A stretch of DNA of 64,000 nucleotides from NCBI GenBank assembly GCA_015680685.1, contig MNCI01033474.1:1050009-1114008 (forward strand), given 5' to 3'. The position numbers and the translations under genes were made by a program. This document shows positions 12,611 to 24,936 of the stretch, one piece after another. The stretch's first letter is position 1; each line of letters begins with the position of its first letter. The notes under the pieces are model-generated. The model ran no database searches. It was not told the DNA's origin and saw nothing but the letters and a program-made list of their open reading frames with translations. This DNA is from Gnetum montanum (lineage: Eukaryota; Streptophyta; Gnetopsida; Gnetales; Gnetaceae).

Positions 12611-14890
12611 CAATTGAAAAACTAAGAGTTTTTTCTAGATTTTTGAAGAAAAATGAGAGTAGAGTATAAGCCAAAAATAATTTCAAAATATGTAGATAAT
12701 AAACATAAGTTCTTAGGAAGGGTTTTTGAGACAAAGAAGCTCTCAAGTAGGTTAGGAATAATGAAGCAAGTTCACTCTGTTTGTTTTAACCTTTGAATCT
12801 CACTAGATCTAGATATTATGAAAGATCATTAAATATGCTAAAAATAAGAAAGATAGCTATTTTTAATTAATTTAAAGAATATTACAACCATTGGTTTCAC
12901 CAACCACAAGTACATAATCTAGTCACAAATACTCAACAATATTGCAAAGCATAAGGCCCTACAACCATACAATGATTGTTCTTAATGTAAGACATAACCA
13001 AATGAGATCTTTTTCAAAAACATAGGACTGAGATCCAAAAACATAGTGCATACAAAATATTCCAAGGCCAAACTCATAAAATTGATCTAAGAGTTGTATA
13101 CACATGTGCTCTCATGTCACTCTTTCCTCTGATCTCATGTCTCAAAACATGAAACAATAGTAATATTTATTGGAAATTGAAGACAAGAATATTAGAAATC
13201 TTTATTGTGAATATTCTAAGCAATTTATATCTTTTCTCATCTTATTCTATTTATTTCCTAACTTGGAATTACCAATTCAAAAAAATTTCTAGTTGTACAA
13301 GTAATGTTGAGCATTTTCAAGACATCTTACTATCAACTTTGGCTTATATGTGGAATGTCTCCTCTACCTATGAGATGTCTTCCCTAGGATGTTTTCTTCA
13401 CTGGTAAGATATCACCCCCAAAGACATCTCCTTCTTAGGTACAATATCTCTCCTAAACTTGGAACATCTCCTATGAAGACTTATTTCTCAATAAGGATGC
13501 CTCCTTAACCTCTAAGACATCTTCACAGCATCCAAAACTTGTAACAACCATCTATAGAGGAAAAAAATGGGGAATAGAAGAGGGGTCCCTATGCTAAATA
13601 ACATATTTCCAATTCAAAAATCAATTTGAAAAATGAACAAAATTGGATAATTTCTATCATTGAAATTACAACTAGATGAATTTGGACATGTGATGATGGA
13701 TTATAAGCTGAATGTTCAAAAGTTATACAAGTGGATCCTTACCAAAGTAGGTCCATGCCATAAACACCCTTACATAACCATTTCATAAGGTTTCCTTAGG
13801 TACTTTAGAAATTTAATGTCAATCTAGGTTAGAAATCATACCCATATAACCATAGCTATTAGGATCCTGCACTACACTAACTAAAAGTTATTAGGTGGAC
13901 CATGGTACGTAGTAGTGAGATAAATAATAGAAATTCAAAGGGATTAGAAGAATAGGAATGTGAGATGCCATACCATTTTGATAATAGGATCTAGTGGATT
14001 AAGTGGTTAAAGTGATTGGCATACCTTTCCATCCAAGTTCCAAACCAAGTCCATGCTAGTACCAATGGCCTCATATTGTCTTACCCCCTAACTAACAACC
14101 ATGAGATCATTACACTCACAAAAGAATACCATTACTCAATAATAGAGGAACAAAGAAGCAATTACATTTTTCAATTTAGTAAAATAAATTTAGACCTTAG
14201 TTAGAGGAACACCTTTAGACATGGATAACATGTCTTTTCAGCCTCATAACTAGTGGTTGTCTTCCAAGAGAACTTTAGAGATGTGTGTTTTTATTCCTAT
14301 TTTCTTTTCTTTTCTTTTTTAAAATGGAATTAACACTTTACAGATTGCATGCTTCCATTTAAGATTACAATATGAGGAATGATACACCCATGTGGCATCA
14401 TGATACTCATTGAAAAATATAAAAGAGCTCAACAAATCCCCTTGAGGCCACACCCTTTTCCATTTCCACTTGATCCTTTCTTCTTTATTTGGATAACTAG
14501 ATCACGAGTTATTTTTAGTTTCATGTGAAATAACCATAGTGTCTCCATGATGTGAATAAATTAGTAAAATAAATGGAATGGATGGATGTCGCAAACTGAT
14601 TGCCTTATACCATCATGTTCAAAAATGATTAGTATATGACATAGCCCCAATAACCAGGTTGTCATGTTCATGAAAATAAAAATTCTAATGAAATACATTT
14701 GACAATAACGATAATAATAATAACAAAAAAAGACTTGAAATCCTAAAAAACTACAAAAATATATATAACTAAAATAAAGAAAAATAACAAAAAAAATATA
14801 TAGAAGAAAGTCAAAAAGTTCAAGAAAATTCAAAACATATGAAGAATGAAAAAAAAGTAATTAAAGATGGTGTAAAATAAAAAAAATGAA
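12611..14890 (-). other. non-coding spacer of element B between pol and aORF
   Basis: No domains are visible. The pol-proximal end (about 14,560-14,890) is a T-rich tract on the minus strand, as after gag in A (22,680-22,800) and after gag-PR in D (38,680-38,800). Further on it resembles the spacers of C, D and E. The small ORFs at 13,177, 14,016 and 14,561 are incidental. Confidence 0.6.
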
Positions 14891-14899
14891 AAATGTTGA

Positions 14900-17107
14900 T
14901 CCTCAAAGAGGAGGTCAAGTTAGATGATTATCACCCCCACAACCAAGTTGGAAGGAGGAGATCATGAAAATAGAACATGCTTAGCCTTTCATTGAGGTAT
15001 TGAGATTGATCTTGATTACTTAAAAGCATTTAAAGGACTTTACTTATTATGGATGTTGACCAACATGTGCTTTTGTCAGCTTCTTGGATGGTAGATTATC
15101 ATGATCCCAGAAGGACAAGTTCAATGCATAATGTAAGGTCCTTTCCAAAATATTTGGAACTTATTTTATTAAGGCACATAAATGGGGTTCTAATAGAGAA
15201 CCTTGTCTCTTAGTTAAAATTCAAACTCTTCTTATTCTAACATCATGTTGTTGCTTGTTAAATATCTTATACACTTCATTCATCATGAAGGCTACTCTTT
15301 GATTTTCATCAAGCAAGTTGAGTGTCATCAATATTTTGTTTCATGCCAAGTTAATGTCTAACTCAAGGTCACATGTAATTATGAGTTTACAAAGATTAGT
15401 TTGAATTGGAAGCCTCAACAACTTTTCATACACTCACTTATAGAGAGAGTATCCTATAGTAAGTTTTCAAGGTGAGGAATAGGTCCATAGGATAATGTTG
15501 AGTTTTATGTTCAAGTCTTTCTTATACCTACTAATGGCTCTTGTTAGAATTCTAGTAACCTACCTATTAGTAACTTCAACTTGACTATCGACTTAGGGAT
15601 GATAGAGTGTTGTAATTTTGTGCTTCATCCCTAGGTGTTACATTAACTTCAAATGGTAGCACCTATGATATGGATTACATTATTTGAAATTAGTACCCTT
15701 GGCACACCAAACTTGTTTCACATATTTCTAAAAGAATTAATCTATCATAGAAGAGGTACAATCGGTGACTGCTATAGCCTTGGCTCATTTGGTATACTAG
15801 TCAACAACAACAATGATGCAATACTTTTCACCAAACATGAGGATGATGGACCCTATGAAATCAATATCCTAAAGATCAAAGGGTTCCCATGGTTTAATCC
15901 ACTATTGGAATATTTCCATCTTAGTTATATTTTCATCTTATGCATGCATGTGAAAAATTACTAATTTTTCTAAAGAGTATAGGCTAAAAAATACCTTTCC
16001 ATTAGGATTATAATAGTTGTTATTCTTCCAACATAGTATCACTCACAAAGACCTTCATGAGAATCCTAGAGAATTCATAGTTGATCTTCATTAGATACAT
16101 GCCATCATACTAGGCCATTTGAATAAATTCTATAAAGATTATTCTCTATTTGACATATAATGCTTAACCTAGTTAAGGAACTATTACTTTCTCTTACAAT
16201 CCTATTTGATAGGAGTCTCCTATGTAAGAAAATAGGAGAGGATATAATTGTACCAATTTATGATCCTTGGTGTTGAAGCCTTAATTTCCTTGACAAAAAG
16301 TATCACATCAAGGAATTTATTAGATAAAGAATCTTCATTGATCTTATTATCCCATCTTAACCAAAACAAATAATTGGAAACAATATTCTTGATTTCCTTC
16401 CTATTGACCATTATTAGATCAAATTCCTATAAAATTACCAATCAATGTATGATATGAAGACTCACTACTAGCTTGTTCATGAGGAAGTGAATGGTACTAT
16501 AAATAATATACCAAAAAGTAGAATATCCAAGTATATAATGTCTAAATTTCTTAAAGTCATACACCATTATAATTAGTTCTTCTTCTATTGTAGTGTAGTT
16601 AATATGTGCATCCACATTGATCTAACTTGCATAATTGATGTAATATGAGTGTTTCTAATCATCCATCTATGTGACTACTACTTCCAATGTGAAATTAGAT
16701 GCATCTACTATTATGTATGATGGCTTATACCTATTAGCTACTTGTCAAATTTTTGTTTCTACGACCTTCTGCTTCAAGAGTGAGAATGTCCATTCACATT
16801 GCTCAATCCATTTAAATCTTACATCCTTTTTGGTTAGCTCCATCAATGGTTTGGCAATTCTTGAAAAAATTTTGATTAAGCATCTATAGTAACCAATGTG
16901 TTCAAGAAATGATATCACATCTTTGACTATTTAAGATTGTCTAGTAATTTCTTAGATTACCTTTATCTTTTTGGAATTCATCTTAATGTCTTTTCTTGAG
17001 ATTTAATTCCCCAAGACAATGCCCTCTTGGATCATCAAATGGATTTTTTACCAATTGAGCTTTAGATTTATTTTAACACATTACTTGAGTGCCTACACTA
17101 GGTGTTC
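14900..17107 (-). pseudogene. element B pol, distal part: RT end, RNase H, integrase
   Basis: Directly left of element A the minus strand reads EHLV then KINLKLNW, the RT segment that follows the active site in gypsy elements. Next come RNase H sequences (HSYYINYAS, YTTIEEELI) and the linker VNRKEIKNIVSNYLFWLRW near 16,400, which resembles the Athila-type linker before integrase. Integrase remains are seen at 15,900-15,340 (PSSSCLVKSIASLLLL, FGVPRVLIS and a YHPQ-type region). A C-terminal stretch follows to about 14,900, ending in a G-run (ggttgtgggggtgat). Stops and shifts are frequent. Confidence 0.8.
17103..17107. repeat. target site duplication of element A, left copy (TGTTC)
   Basis: TGTTC at 17,103-17,107 and again at 25,751-25,755 flank the two LTR ends of element A exactly. 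Five base pairs is the expected length for gypsy integration. Confidence 0.9.
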
Positions 17108-17943
17108 TAATGAGTGGTGAGGTACCCCTACACTCAACCATACGACTACGAGCGTTACATGCGCGATCCAGTCGAACTCCACAAACGAACTAGTTGTGGC
17201 ATCTAGATAGTTAGCCCTAGGTCGCAGTTTTCTATCTTCCCACCTAGACTAGTATTAGTTTTATCACGTATGGTTTAGTCCAGATTGAGGTGTATGATGG
17301 GTTTCTAATCTAATGCTACTCCTCAAGGCAATGGAAAGTAATATTAACTAAGCTAGGAGAGAAGGGTGAGAGAATCTAAACTAGCATAAGTGAAATGAGC
17401 ATCCATTCCTTGATTATCCATACACATCTTGGACTTCGTGCATGACTACCATTGGGAAGCGCAGATCCTAGGTACGCTACTGGGTTACCAAGTAGTCACA
17501 CTTAAATGCTCATAATCAAGTCATACTCATTCCACGTTTTAACATGAGTTTAAGGGTGAGAGATATTAACTAGGAAAGCAGTAAATAATAATTAATTAAA
17601 TGATTAAACTAAGTGAATGTTGCAATGATGAAGTAATCTCAATATTTTTTTCTAGTCATGTGCATGTCCAAGTATGTCACACTTGAATAAAGGATGTCAT
17701 ACAATTACATTCACCACACTGTGGGCATACACAAAGAGGAAAAGGGTTGAGAGAGAGAAATCAAAAATACTTAAACTAGAACTAACTTACTTCCTAATGA
17801 TCCCTAACTCTTCTATCTACCTCTTATTTATAGATGAGGAGATAAGCCACGATATCATGGGTGGGCTACGATATCGCAGATGCAATATCACAACCATGAT
17901 ATTACATATGCAATATCGTGGTTGCCCAAATGACAACTCATCA
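17108..17943 (-). repeat. 3' LTR of element A (836 bp)
   Basis: In element orientation it starts TGATGAGT (17,943) and ends with the complement of TAATGAGTGG (17,108). Near the start are several GATATC-centred palindromes (17,849-17,925), then a TATA box whose plus-strand form is ttatttatagatg near 17,825. Pairs with 24,937-25,750. Confidence 0.9.
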
Positions 17944-17965
17944 TACCCCCATGACTGAATGAAAA
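17944..17965 (-). promoter_or_regulatory. polypurine tract of element A
   Basis: On the minus strand cattcagtcatgggggta directly abuts the LTR start TGATGAGT. The same sequence lies at the same place in element E (44,541). Confidence 0.8.
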
Positions 17966-18107
17966 CTTGTCCTTAAGTTATAGTGATTACACAGTGGATA
18001 GGTATGGGATTATTGGATGGTGAAAATGGGGTTATGCCATAGTGTGGAATGAAAAAAAATAAAGATACAACACAAATAATGTGCTACAACTACAAAATTT
18101 TTGGAAC

Positions 18108-20893
18108 TCATGTAGTTCCTGGTGGCAGTGGCTCCTCCATTAGTGCTTTCCCTTTGTCCTGTGCTCTAGGTTTTGAGACTTGATGGCATTGGAGTATGGC
18201 CTGGATCTTCTCCTCTTTAGTCCAAGGGTCTTGTTTCTTCTATGCTAATGTTTCAATGTTTGATGGAGTTGGCACTTCCCATGAACAAGGTAGTTGCGAA
18301 AACATTTGATTGGCCTTGACATACCAAGCCACGAATACCCGTCGTTACTCTTTGTAGGCTCTAGCTTTATCTTTGTATTCTTAGAAATCTGCTAGTCATC
18401 GAGCCAAATCTACTGTAATACCTTTTTGGCCTTGGTAGCTTGCCTTGATCACCTCAAGTTCAAAATTTGCAATCTCCAGTTTTTCCAACAACTTCTTGCA
18501 TTCTGCAAATTCTACTTCGTATTTAACATAGGTGGTTGCTACCTATTTTTCCAGCTCTATCCTCGGGTGCCCTACTGTTAACATGGTAAGGTTGGCATAC
18601 CACAGGTTTGCCAACTCCATGTATTTTGTGAGATCTTGGATCTGTAGGTCCCGGTTCTTAACTTCCACTTGGTGGGCAAAGGCATATGTGTCCAATATGG
18701 CCCACCAGTCAGTGTGTTGAGCACTGATAGCATTGATATAGGCCTTGTTCATATGGATATCCTTCATAAGGATCTATTTGTACATTCTCACCTGGTCTCG
18801 GAAGTGCTCTTTCAGCTTTTCATGTTGTTTAGCCTCATTTTGTCATGCGCTTATTTCAATGGCTATTTTTGGCATATTGTGCATGCCTCCTTCATTGAGA
18901 GGGTTCAATTCTCCCTAACTAAATGGCTTATGTCTTGGTTAACCTGGATGAATTATTCTTGTAATTGATGAAAGTGTTCCTTGAGAACATTCTTTTGGTT
19001 TTCCATAGTGGTCAACCAAAGGTTGTCGACAACAAGTTGTTTATTTTCTTCCTGTAAGGCATTGAGTGCTTTGAGATGCGCATGAGTTTGCACCTATGCT
19101 ACAGAGGCATCCCAAACAGCCTTCTCTTTTTCATTAGCCACCTTTTTATTCTCCGTGATTAACTTGGTTAGTTGCTTAGTTTTGAAATTATCTAGCTGGT
19201 CTATGAGAAAAAATTGCAGAGGGTCCCATTGTGCTGCTTGTAGGGCCATGAGTTGCTCTTGTAATTTTTGCACTTTAGCTTCAACATGCTTGGCCCTCAC
19301 TTCTATTAAGACCAGATTCCCCTTTGTGGAAATGATGTCTGACTAAATTGTTGTAACATCCTAAGGGATGTCAAATAGAGATGTCATTACTTGTCCTATT
19401 TGTAGCAATCGATCAAGCACATCCTCATGTTCCACAGGAGTCATTGAGGTTTCGGTTAAAATTTGAGCATCCCGTGCTCCTATGAGGTCTGTCGATGGCA
19501 CAACAGGCACATTGAATGATTCTTTGATGTGGCTTGTGACCACATCTATGGCTCCCATGGCACCTTGGTGTTGCATGACCACCACAGTGGCCCCTTCACC
19601 AGTTTCTAATTTCACTTGGAAAGATGTCACATTTTCTGAGATCTGTTGTGACCAACTACTTTCCGCTCCTCCTATATGGATTGAAACTTCACCCATTATA
19701 TGATCCAAAGAAAATTTGGGCTGAATGGCATCATCAATGACATAGAAGAGATTTGCGTCATCCTGACTTCCCCACCTGACCATCTCAGTGATGGCCCTAA
19801 GATGGATCATCGATGGTCTGTAGTCTTGCGGTGACAAGTGATCCTAGCCTGTGCTGGGCCCTGCTTCCTATTGTTAGCTGGGTCTTGTGCTTAGAGGTTG
19901 GCTAGGTCCTACAATTTGAGTTGCAAATGGTCCAGTTGTCTATTCTTCTTATTCTTCTAGTCCTAGCGTCTCACCAGTAATTTTTCTTACAACTAGTGGC
20001 TTTAACAGTTCAGCATAGGAAGCATTTTGGGCTTTTCGGAGGACATCATTGGTGTACCCCCTGATACCAGCATGTCAGCAAAGCTTTCTAATAATACAAA
20101 GGAAAGGCAATGCCATCTTCCCTGTTTTTCATTCCTCGAACTACGTCAAGATCTCCGTTAAATATAGATGGGGCAGGTTAGCATTAACCTTTCCCATCAA
20201 CACTGCACATCCTCTTGCTTCATACGTTGATATTCTTTTTAAGCCCTTCATGGGGAAGAGGCGATATGTTCCAAATTTAAAGTAGATCCTCTCTTCCATT
20301 GTCAACTCACCAAATGTTTTATCTCTGCCATATGCCCTTTCCAACCAATCCCGTCGCACATCGGGGTCTGAACGGGTGGATAACTGAGCAACTTTTGGCC
20401 CTATATTCAGAAGGTTTACCACTTCTAAAATGGCTTGTGCAGAGAAATCAACTGTCACACCACAAATATTGACCGTGGTACCTTGTTCTCTATTGTGCCA
20501 GAATTGGTACGTCTCCCCTAGGTACCAAGCACCACTTTCAGAGAGGATAGGCCATAAGGGAGATCCTTTGAGGTGATCCCTAACAGCCTCAGGAGCGAAC
20601 TCTGCAAAAGATTCAAAGTTCAATTCCATAATCACCACAGCAAATGTGGACTTTTCGTGGATGGCCTGAACACAATCTTGGGGCAATGTGAGATGTTGTC
20701 CCTATTCAGGCGCTACAGTAGCTCCTCCTTCTGCCTACCCGAACTATACAGTCAGAGGGTCCTCTTGATGAATGCTGAATGATTGTTCCTTCTATTCTGC
20801 ATGTTATCTAGCAGGATCTTGTCTTCCAGCTCTCCTAAGTTGTTTACTTCCACCTTGAGTAGGACCTTCCTATTGTCCATGTTTTGGGTCCAT
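18108..20893 (-). pseudogene. element A aORF, best preserved copy
   Basis: The start (MDPKHGQ) at 20,893 follows gattgtag; the stop TGA is at 18,108-18,110, about 930 codons. The longest open part, 20,141-20,686, holds SPLWPILSESGAWYLGE, VNICGVTVDFSAQAI, RRDWLERAYG and ERIYFKFGTYRLFPM. It resembles plant proteins annotated as 'putative plant transposon protein' (from memory). The second open block, 19,361-19,837, contains SPQDYRPSMIHLRAITEMV, GEVSIHIGGAE and ATVVVMQHQGAMGAIDVV. From about 19,300 down the frame is Lys/Glu/Gln-rich and coiled-coil-like (LQEQLMALQAAQWDPLQF, YMELANLWYANLTML). It ends in a short Pro-rich tail. Several TAG and TGA stops and a few shifts. Function unknown; its place after gag (and after pol in B) is that of an env-like ORF. 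Confidence 0.8.
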
Positions 20894-20902
20894 CTACAAT
20901 CA
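20894..20902 (-). promoter_or_regulatory. splice-acceptor-like site before the A aORF start
   Basis: Minus strand tgattgtag directly precedes ATGG. A ctgactaac stretch, close to a plant branch-site consensus, lies roughly 30-40 nt upstream. The site is conserved in B and C. A convincing donor was not found in this copy. Confidence 0.4.
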
Positions 20903-21364
20903 CACGGGGTCAAGCGTTAGTCAGGTTGTTTTTGAAGTTAAGTTATACCTTAGTGCTTGCCTTAATTAATTAATTTTTTTATCTTCATGTGATATTGCCC
21001 AAAAGATTGTAATAATGAGTTCGTTTTACTTAGGTGGTTTCCAATTTTAATCTCCCAATGTACCTAAAGGATTAAATGATTTTTTTGGCACATTTTATTC
21101 TTAATTACAACTAATTATCCTTAATAATGTCCTTTGGATGATGATAAATTCCAAAAAATGTAGGCGCTATTCAGTAGGTGTCCCTCCCCCACAACTAAGC
21201 TGAACACTCCGAATTCAAGTAGGTTCAGATGGAATTAAAATCGGAGTACCAGTGAGTGAGATAGAGGTTGAAAAGCAAGGGTCATGCAATTGCAAGTCGT
21301 AGAAAAAAAATTTGAAAACTACCCCACGTGAATGGAAAGAAATGATGCTAAGTGTTGCGGGGGG

Positions 21365-21440
21365 TTGCCTATTTATAGGGTTGGAGGGATGTGATATCGC
21401 ATATGATACATCGCGTACGCGATATCACGGCCTATGGATG
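21365..21440 (-). promoter_or_regulatory. internal promoter-like block of element A, upstream of the aORF
   Basis: On the minus strand two GATATC palindromes separated by gcgtacgcgatgtatcatatgc are followed 15 nt later by ctataaatagg. A's LTR has the same order: gatattgcatacgcgatatc, 18 nt, then ctataaataagagg. The block lies about 480 bp upstream of the aORF ATG, close to the spacing in element C. The copy of the LTR promoter layout is seen; its activity is inferred. Confidence 0.6.
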
Positions 21441-22842
21441 TTTAGGCCCGAGGGAAAATACCAAATTTTTTATGGATTTTCTTGAAATCAATGTTGTAAC
21501 TTAGGAAATTGGGTTATTGTTAAGGGGTTCAAAGGTAATTAGATGGTTTTGAAGGCATGAATAATGATCTGTGGGTTTTATCAATGACCTTGGGTGGTAA
21601 GTGAGAGAAAAAGGTCATGTAATGGTACACAGGAACGTGATTATTCAAAGGGGTAGTAGTAGGGAAAGAAAATCGTTAAAAAATATACTGAGGGTAAGAA
21701 ATAGTGTGTGTGAGCTATGTCATAAGTGAAGATTACAAAAGATTACACAAGTGGATCCTCCCCAAAGCAAGTTCCAACTTACAATGTCCTTGTGTAACCA
21801 CGCTTAAGGTGTCTGTGGGCACTAGAAGAGTTAAATGTAATCTGCATTGATTCAACAAAATACACACATGTAAATATCACTGGAATGAGGTAAGAATTTT
21901 ATGTTACACATGACATGAGCTACAATTACATGAACAGTGAGATGGGACAGAGTATAGAAGGGATCGTAGAGATTGGGACATGAGGTAACTGACCCAGTGC
22001 ACAGTGAATCCTGCATGTAAAGCATGATTAAGGTTTCATTAACCCATCGTTCCAAGATCAGGACCAAGTCCATTCCTATAATCAGTGACATCGCATTGTT
22101 TCATCCCATGATGAGCAACTATAAGAGTACCATAACAACAAGGTGTATGATCACCTGGCATTTTATTCAAGGGAGGAGTGATTTTTGTTTTGTGGCACTT
22201 TTTTTCCTCTTTTTTTTCGATGAAGACTGAATCTAGAGAAGCTGCCAACCTTCAGGCATGGGTTCATGTCTTTCCAGTGGAACCCCCTAGAATAGAATTG
22301 GATTTTTTAGTGCCTTTTTTATTACTCTTACTCCCATTTTCATTAGATCTACAAGGATCTTAGTACAACCATGTTGCATGATAACTTCCATAGACATCAC
22401 CAAAGAGAATCCGCAAGTCCTTTTGATGTCACACCCTAATCATTTCCTCTTGGTCCATCCTTCTTCATTCTAGGTAAAATGAACACAAAATTAATTTTTA
22501 AGTTTTAAAAATGTCAAGAATATCACTGTAGCCTCAAACATAACCTCTTATTTGTAGAGTGGATGAGTGGGTGTAATGGGCTCACTGTCCAAATAATTGA
22601 TTATTCGAGACTCGATAACATAGAACACACCTCAACCAACGATCCACATGAGTGTTTTATTCATAGATTAGATTACTTATAAAAAAAGTGAAAGGACAAA
22701 AATGCCAAAAAGACAAAAAGATAAAACAAAAAGTTGAAAAATGAAAAACTGGAAAAGAAAAATTAAAAAATTAAAGAAAATGAAAAATATTTATTAATCC
22801 TGCTTGTTATTAAAATGGGGGATATCCCCCATAACTAAATAT
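21441..22842 (-). other. non-coding spacer of element A between gag and internal promoter
   Basis: No coding domain is visible and no protease motif was found. A T-rich tract (minus strand) at 22,680-22,800 follows gag, as in B and D. The middle part resembles the spacers of C and D. ORFs at 21,852-22,363 on both strands lack any recognisable domain. Confidence 0.6.
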
Positions 22843-24795
22843 TTAAGAATGGAAAGGATTAATAAATGGAAGATGAGGATCCTTGCATGTTGGAAGTATT
22901 GAGGCCCGGTCATACTTGCCCCATTGGGGTTCACACACTTGATTATAGTAAGCATAGTGGGGCAATTTATATGATGTAGTTCCTGGATAATGAGTTGACC
23001 CACTATGATATTTGGGACCGTTAGATGGTATGCAAGGATTGGGATGATGCCTTCCATGGCTATGTTCATTGGGCCATATTTTTGTTGGAGTGTGAGTTGG
23101 GGGCCCTGATGGAGTTACATGAGGCATTGGGTTCAAAGATAAGGGTGCACTACAGGGTTGGACTTGTGCTGAGTTGGAGGGTGCAGTGGCCTCGGAATTG
23201 TGTTGTCCCTTCTTAGGGTCATTTATAAACAAGGGATGCCTTCAATGTTGCTAAGGTCTTTCAATACTATTGGAAATATTAGCACAAGTGACGTTCAGGG
23301 GTTGTTGTTGTGGTTCAGGCACCTTAGGAATAGTTGGTGGCAATATATAAGGAGGGAAAAAATGAGAATGTTAAAAGTTAGGAGAAGGGTAGGATACACA
23401 AGGTGGTGGTTGTGTTGAAGATATGGGCTAATAGTATTGAGGAGAATGGTAATGTGGTGAGATAGAGTATTTTGACCCAGCTGGGGAAGCAGGATGTTGA
23501 ACAAGATAAGCATTTGGATTTGGATGATATGAAGGGTGTCTTTAGTCTAAGGGTGGCCTCCCCCATGACTGGGATTGTTGCCACTATGATCGAACACAGT
23601 ATCTCTGTACGAACTCTGGGTGTAACGTGTTTCCCCAATGCTCATATAGATGTAACAAGATTGGGCATTGGCCTTTGGGGTGATTGTATAGGCAAATGTT
23701 GCATTCATATGTATGATTTGCAGTTGAGATCTTATTTTCCTTATCCCTTCTTTCCGATTGTCTACTGATACTTTGTCTTGCTTCTTAGGTTTTCAAAACT
23801 CTATCTCCAACAATATTGATAAATTCTCCACACTTTTTATGCATCCATTCCAACATCTTATTGATCTTTGCCTCAACTTCTTCTAATGATTATTGTACCA
23901 GCAAAGATGGTTCTTTCTCCTTGTGATAGGTTGATTTTTCCTTTTTATGATCATGGACCTTTGTTAAGTTGAGATTTTGGTCCCATTGATGTTTTTCAAC
24001 ACTCTCCCATCTAGCCATTTCTCCTTCTTCTTTTGCTACCTGCTTAATAAGCTCTTGGACTTGATGGGTTCATAGTTCATATAGTTGACCTTGGGCATAC
24101 ATCCCTAGGGTTTCTCTTGTTGCATCATAAAGCCCATCGATGATGTGGTACATTAGCCTTTCCTCGGAAAACCGATGGCCTGGACAGTTGTTCAATAGTG
24201 CATAATATCTTTCTAAGGCCATGTCCAAGGGTTCATGTTGTGCTTGTTTCCATCCTTGTATTTTTTTCCTCAAGGCTGACACTCTTGCATAGGTTTGATA
24301 TCTTTCATTAAAGGCTTCTACCATTGTTGGCCAATGTCGTATTGAATTTGGTTTTAACGATCTATACCATACTTTTGCACAACCAACGAGTGTCATAGGA
24401 AATAGCTTGAGGTTTTTCCAACCGTTATCAATGTTATTCCATGTGCAAGCATTGTAGAAGGCTTGTATATGTTAATGTGGATCTAAGTCATAGCCTCCTG
24501 AAAATTTTGGAAAGTTATTTAAATCGAGCCTGGGTAGATGATTCTCTTTACAATGCCTACGGGAGATTCGAACAGCCTCTTGTATTTGTGTTAAGCTTGT
24601 AATGGCCAGTAGGGGTTCATCGTCATCTTGTAAGTTATGCTTTCATGCATTGGGACAATGTTTCCTTTGTTCATGTTTATAAGAAACCACCACTTCAGGT
24701 TGTGTACTCCAATCTTCATTGTCATATAGTTTGTTGGTTTTCCAATGAACTTCCTTAATAAGTGTGGCATTATCGTGATCTTGTAGGAGAGGCAT
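22843..24795 (-). pseudogene. element A gag, nearly full length, few stops
   Basis: The start MPLLQDHDNATLIKEV at 24,795 lies about 140 bases inside the 5' LTR. The retrotransposon gag core is at about 24,540-24,070: FPKFSGGYDLDPH, NLKLFPMTLVGCAKVWYRSL, FNERYQTY, IQGWKQAQHEPLDMALERYY. A Lys/Glu-rich stretch follows, then a zinc knuckle (CNICLYNHPKGQC, near 23,667-23,705) of the unusual form CX2CX3HX4C. A Pro/Gln/His-rich C-terminal region runs to a stop near 22,843. About 650 residues with a handful of TAG and similar stops. Gag would form the particle and bind RNA. No protease domain is fused downstream, unlike D and E. Confidence 0.85.
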
Positions 24796-24916
24796 GGTTG
24801 TGAAATTATGTGTGAATTTATATGTGAATTTTTATAATTATTTCTTTTTAAAATATATATAGTTAAGCCCTTTACAGTGACCTTGTATGATATAACTAAT
24901 CTAGATAACTAGCACC

Positions 24917-24936
24917 ATCCCCAGCAACGACACCAA
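24917..24936 (-). promoter_or_regulatory. primer binding site of element A, tRNA-Asp type
   Basis: Minus strand TTGGTGTCGTTGCTGGGGA starts right after the LTR. It is close to the complement of the 3' end of plant tRNA-Asp (TGGCGCCGTTGCCGGGGA), the primer known for Athila-type elements; the differences are C/T transitions. Confidence 0.8.

Noticed and set aside
13990-14060. A-box-like aagtggttaaagtgattgg suggesting a SINE
   Set aside because: It lies in the spacer of element B and has no B box, A tail or duplication.
15653-15964. 103-codon plus ORF
   Set aside because: Antisense of the element B integrase.
18532-19703. Plus-strand ORFs of 60-99 codons (18,532, 18,669, 19,155, 19,482)
   Set aside because: Antisense to the aORF, whose minus-strand frame is conserved in B and C.
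22843-23638. Several overlapping ORFs on both strands, including plus-strand ORFs at 23,025 and 23,472
   Set aside because: The minus frame with the zinc knuckle and Pro-rich tail is gag of element A; the others are shadows without domains.
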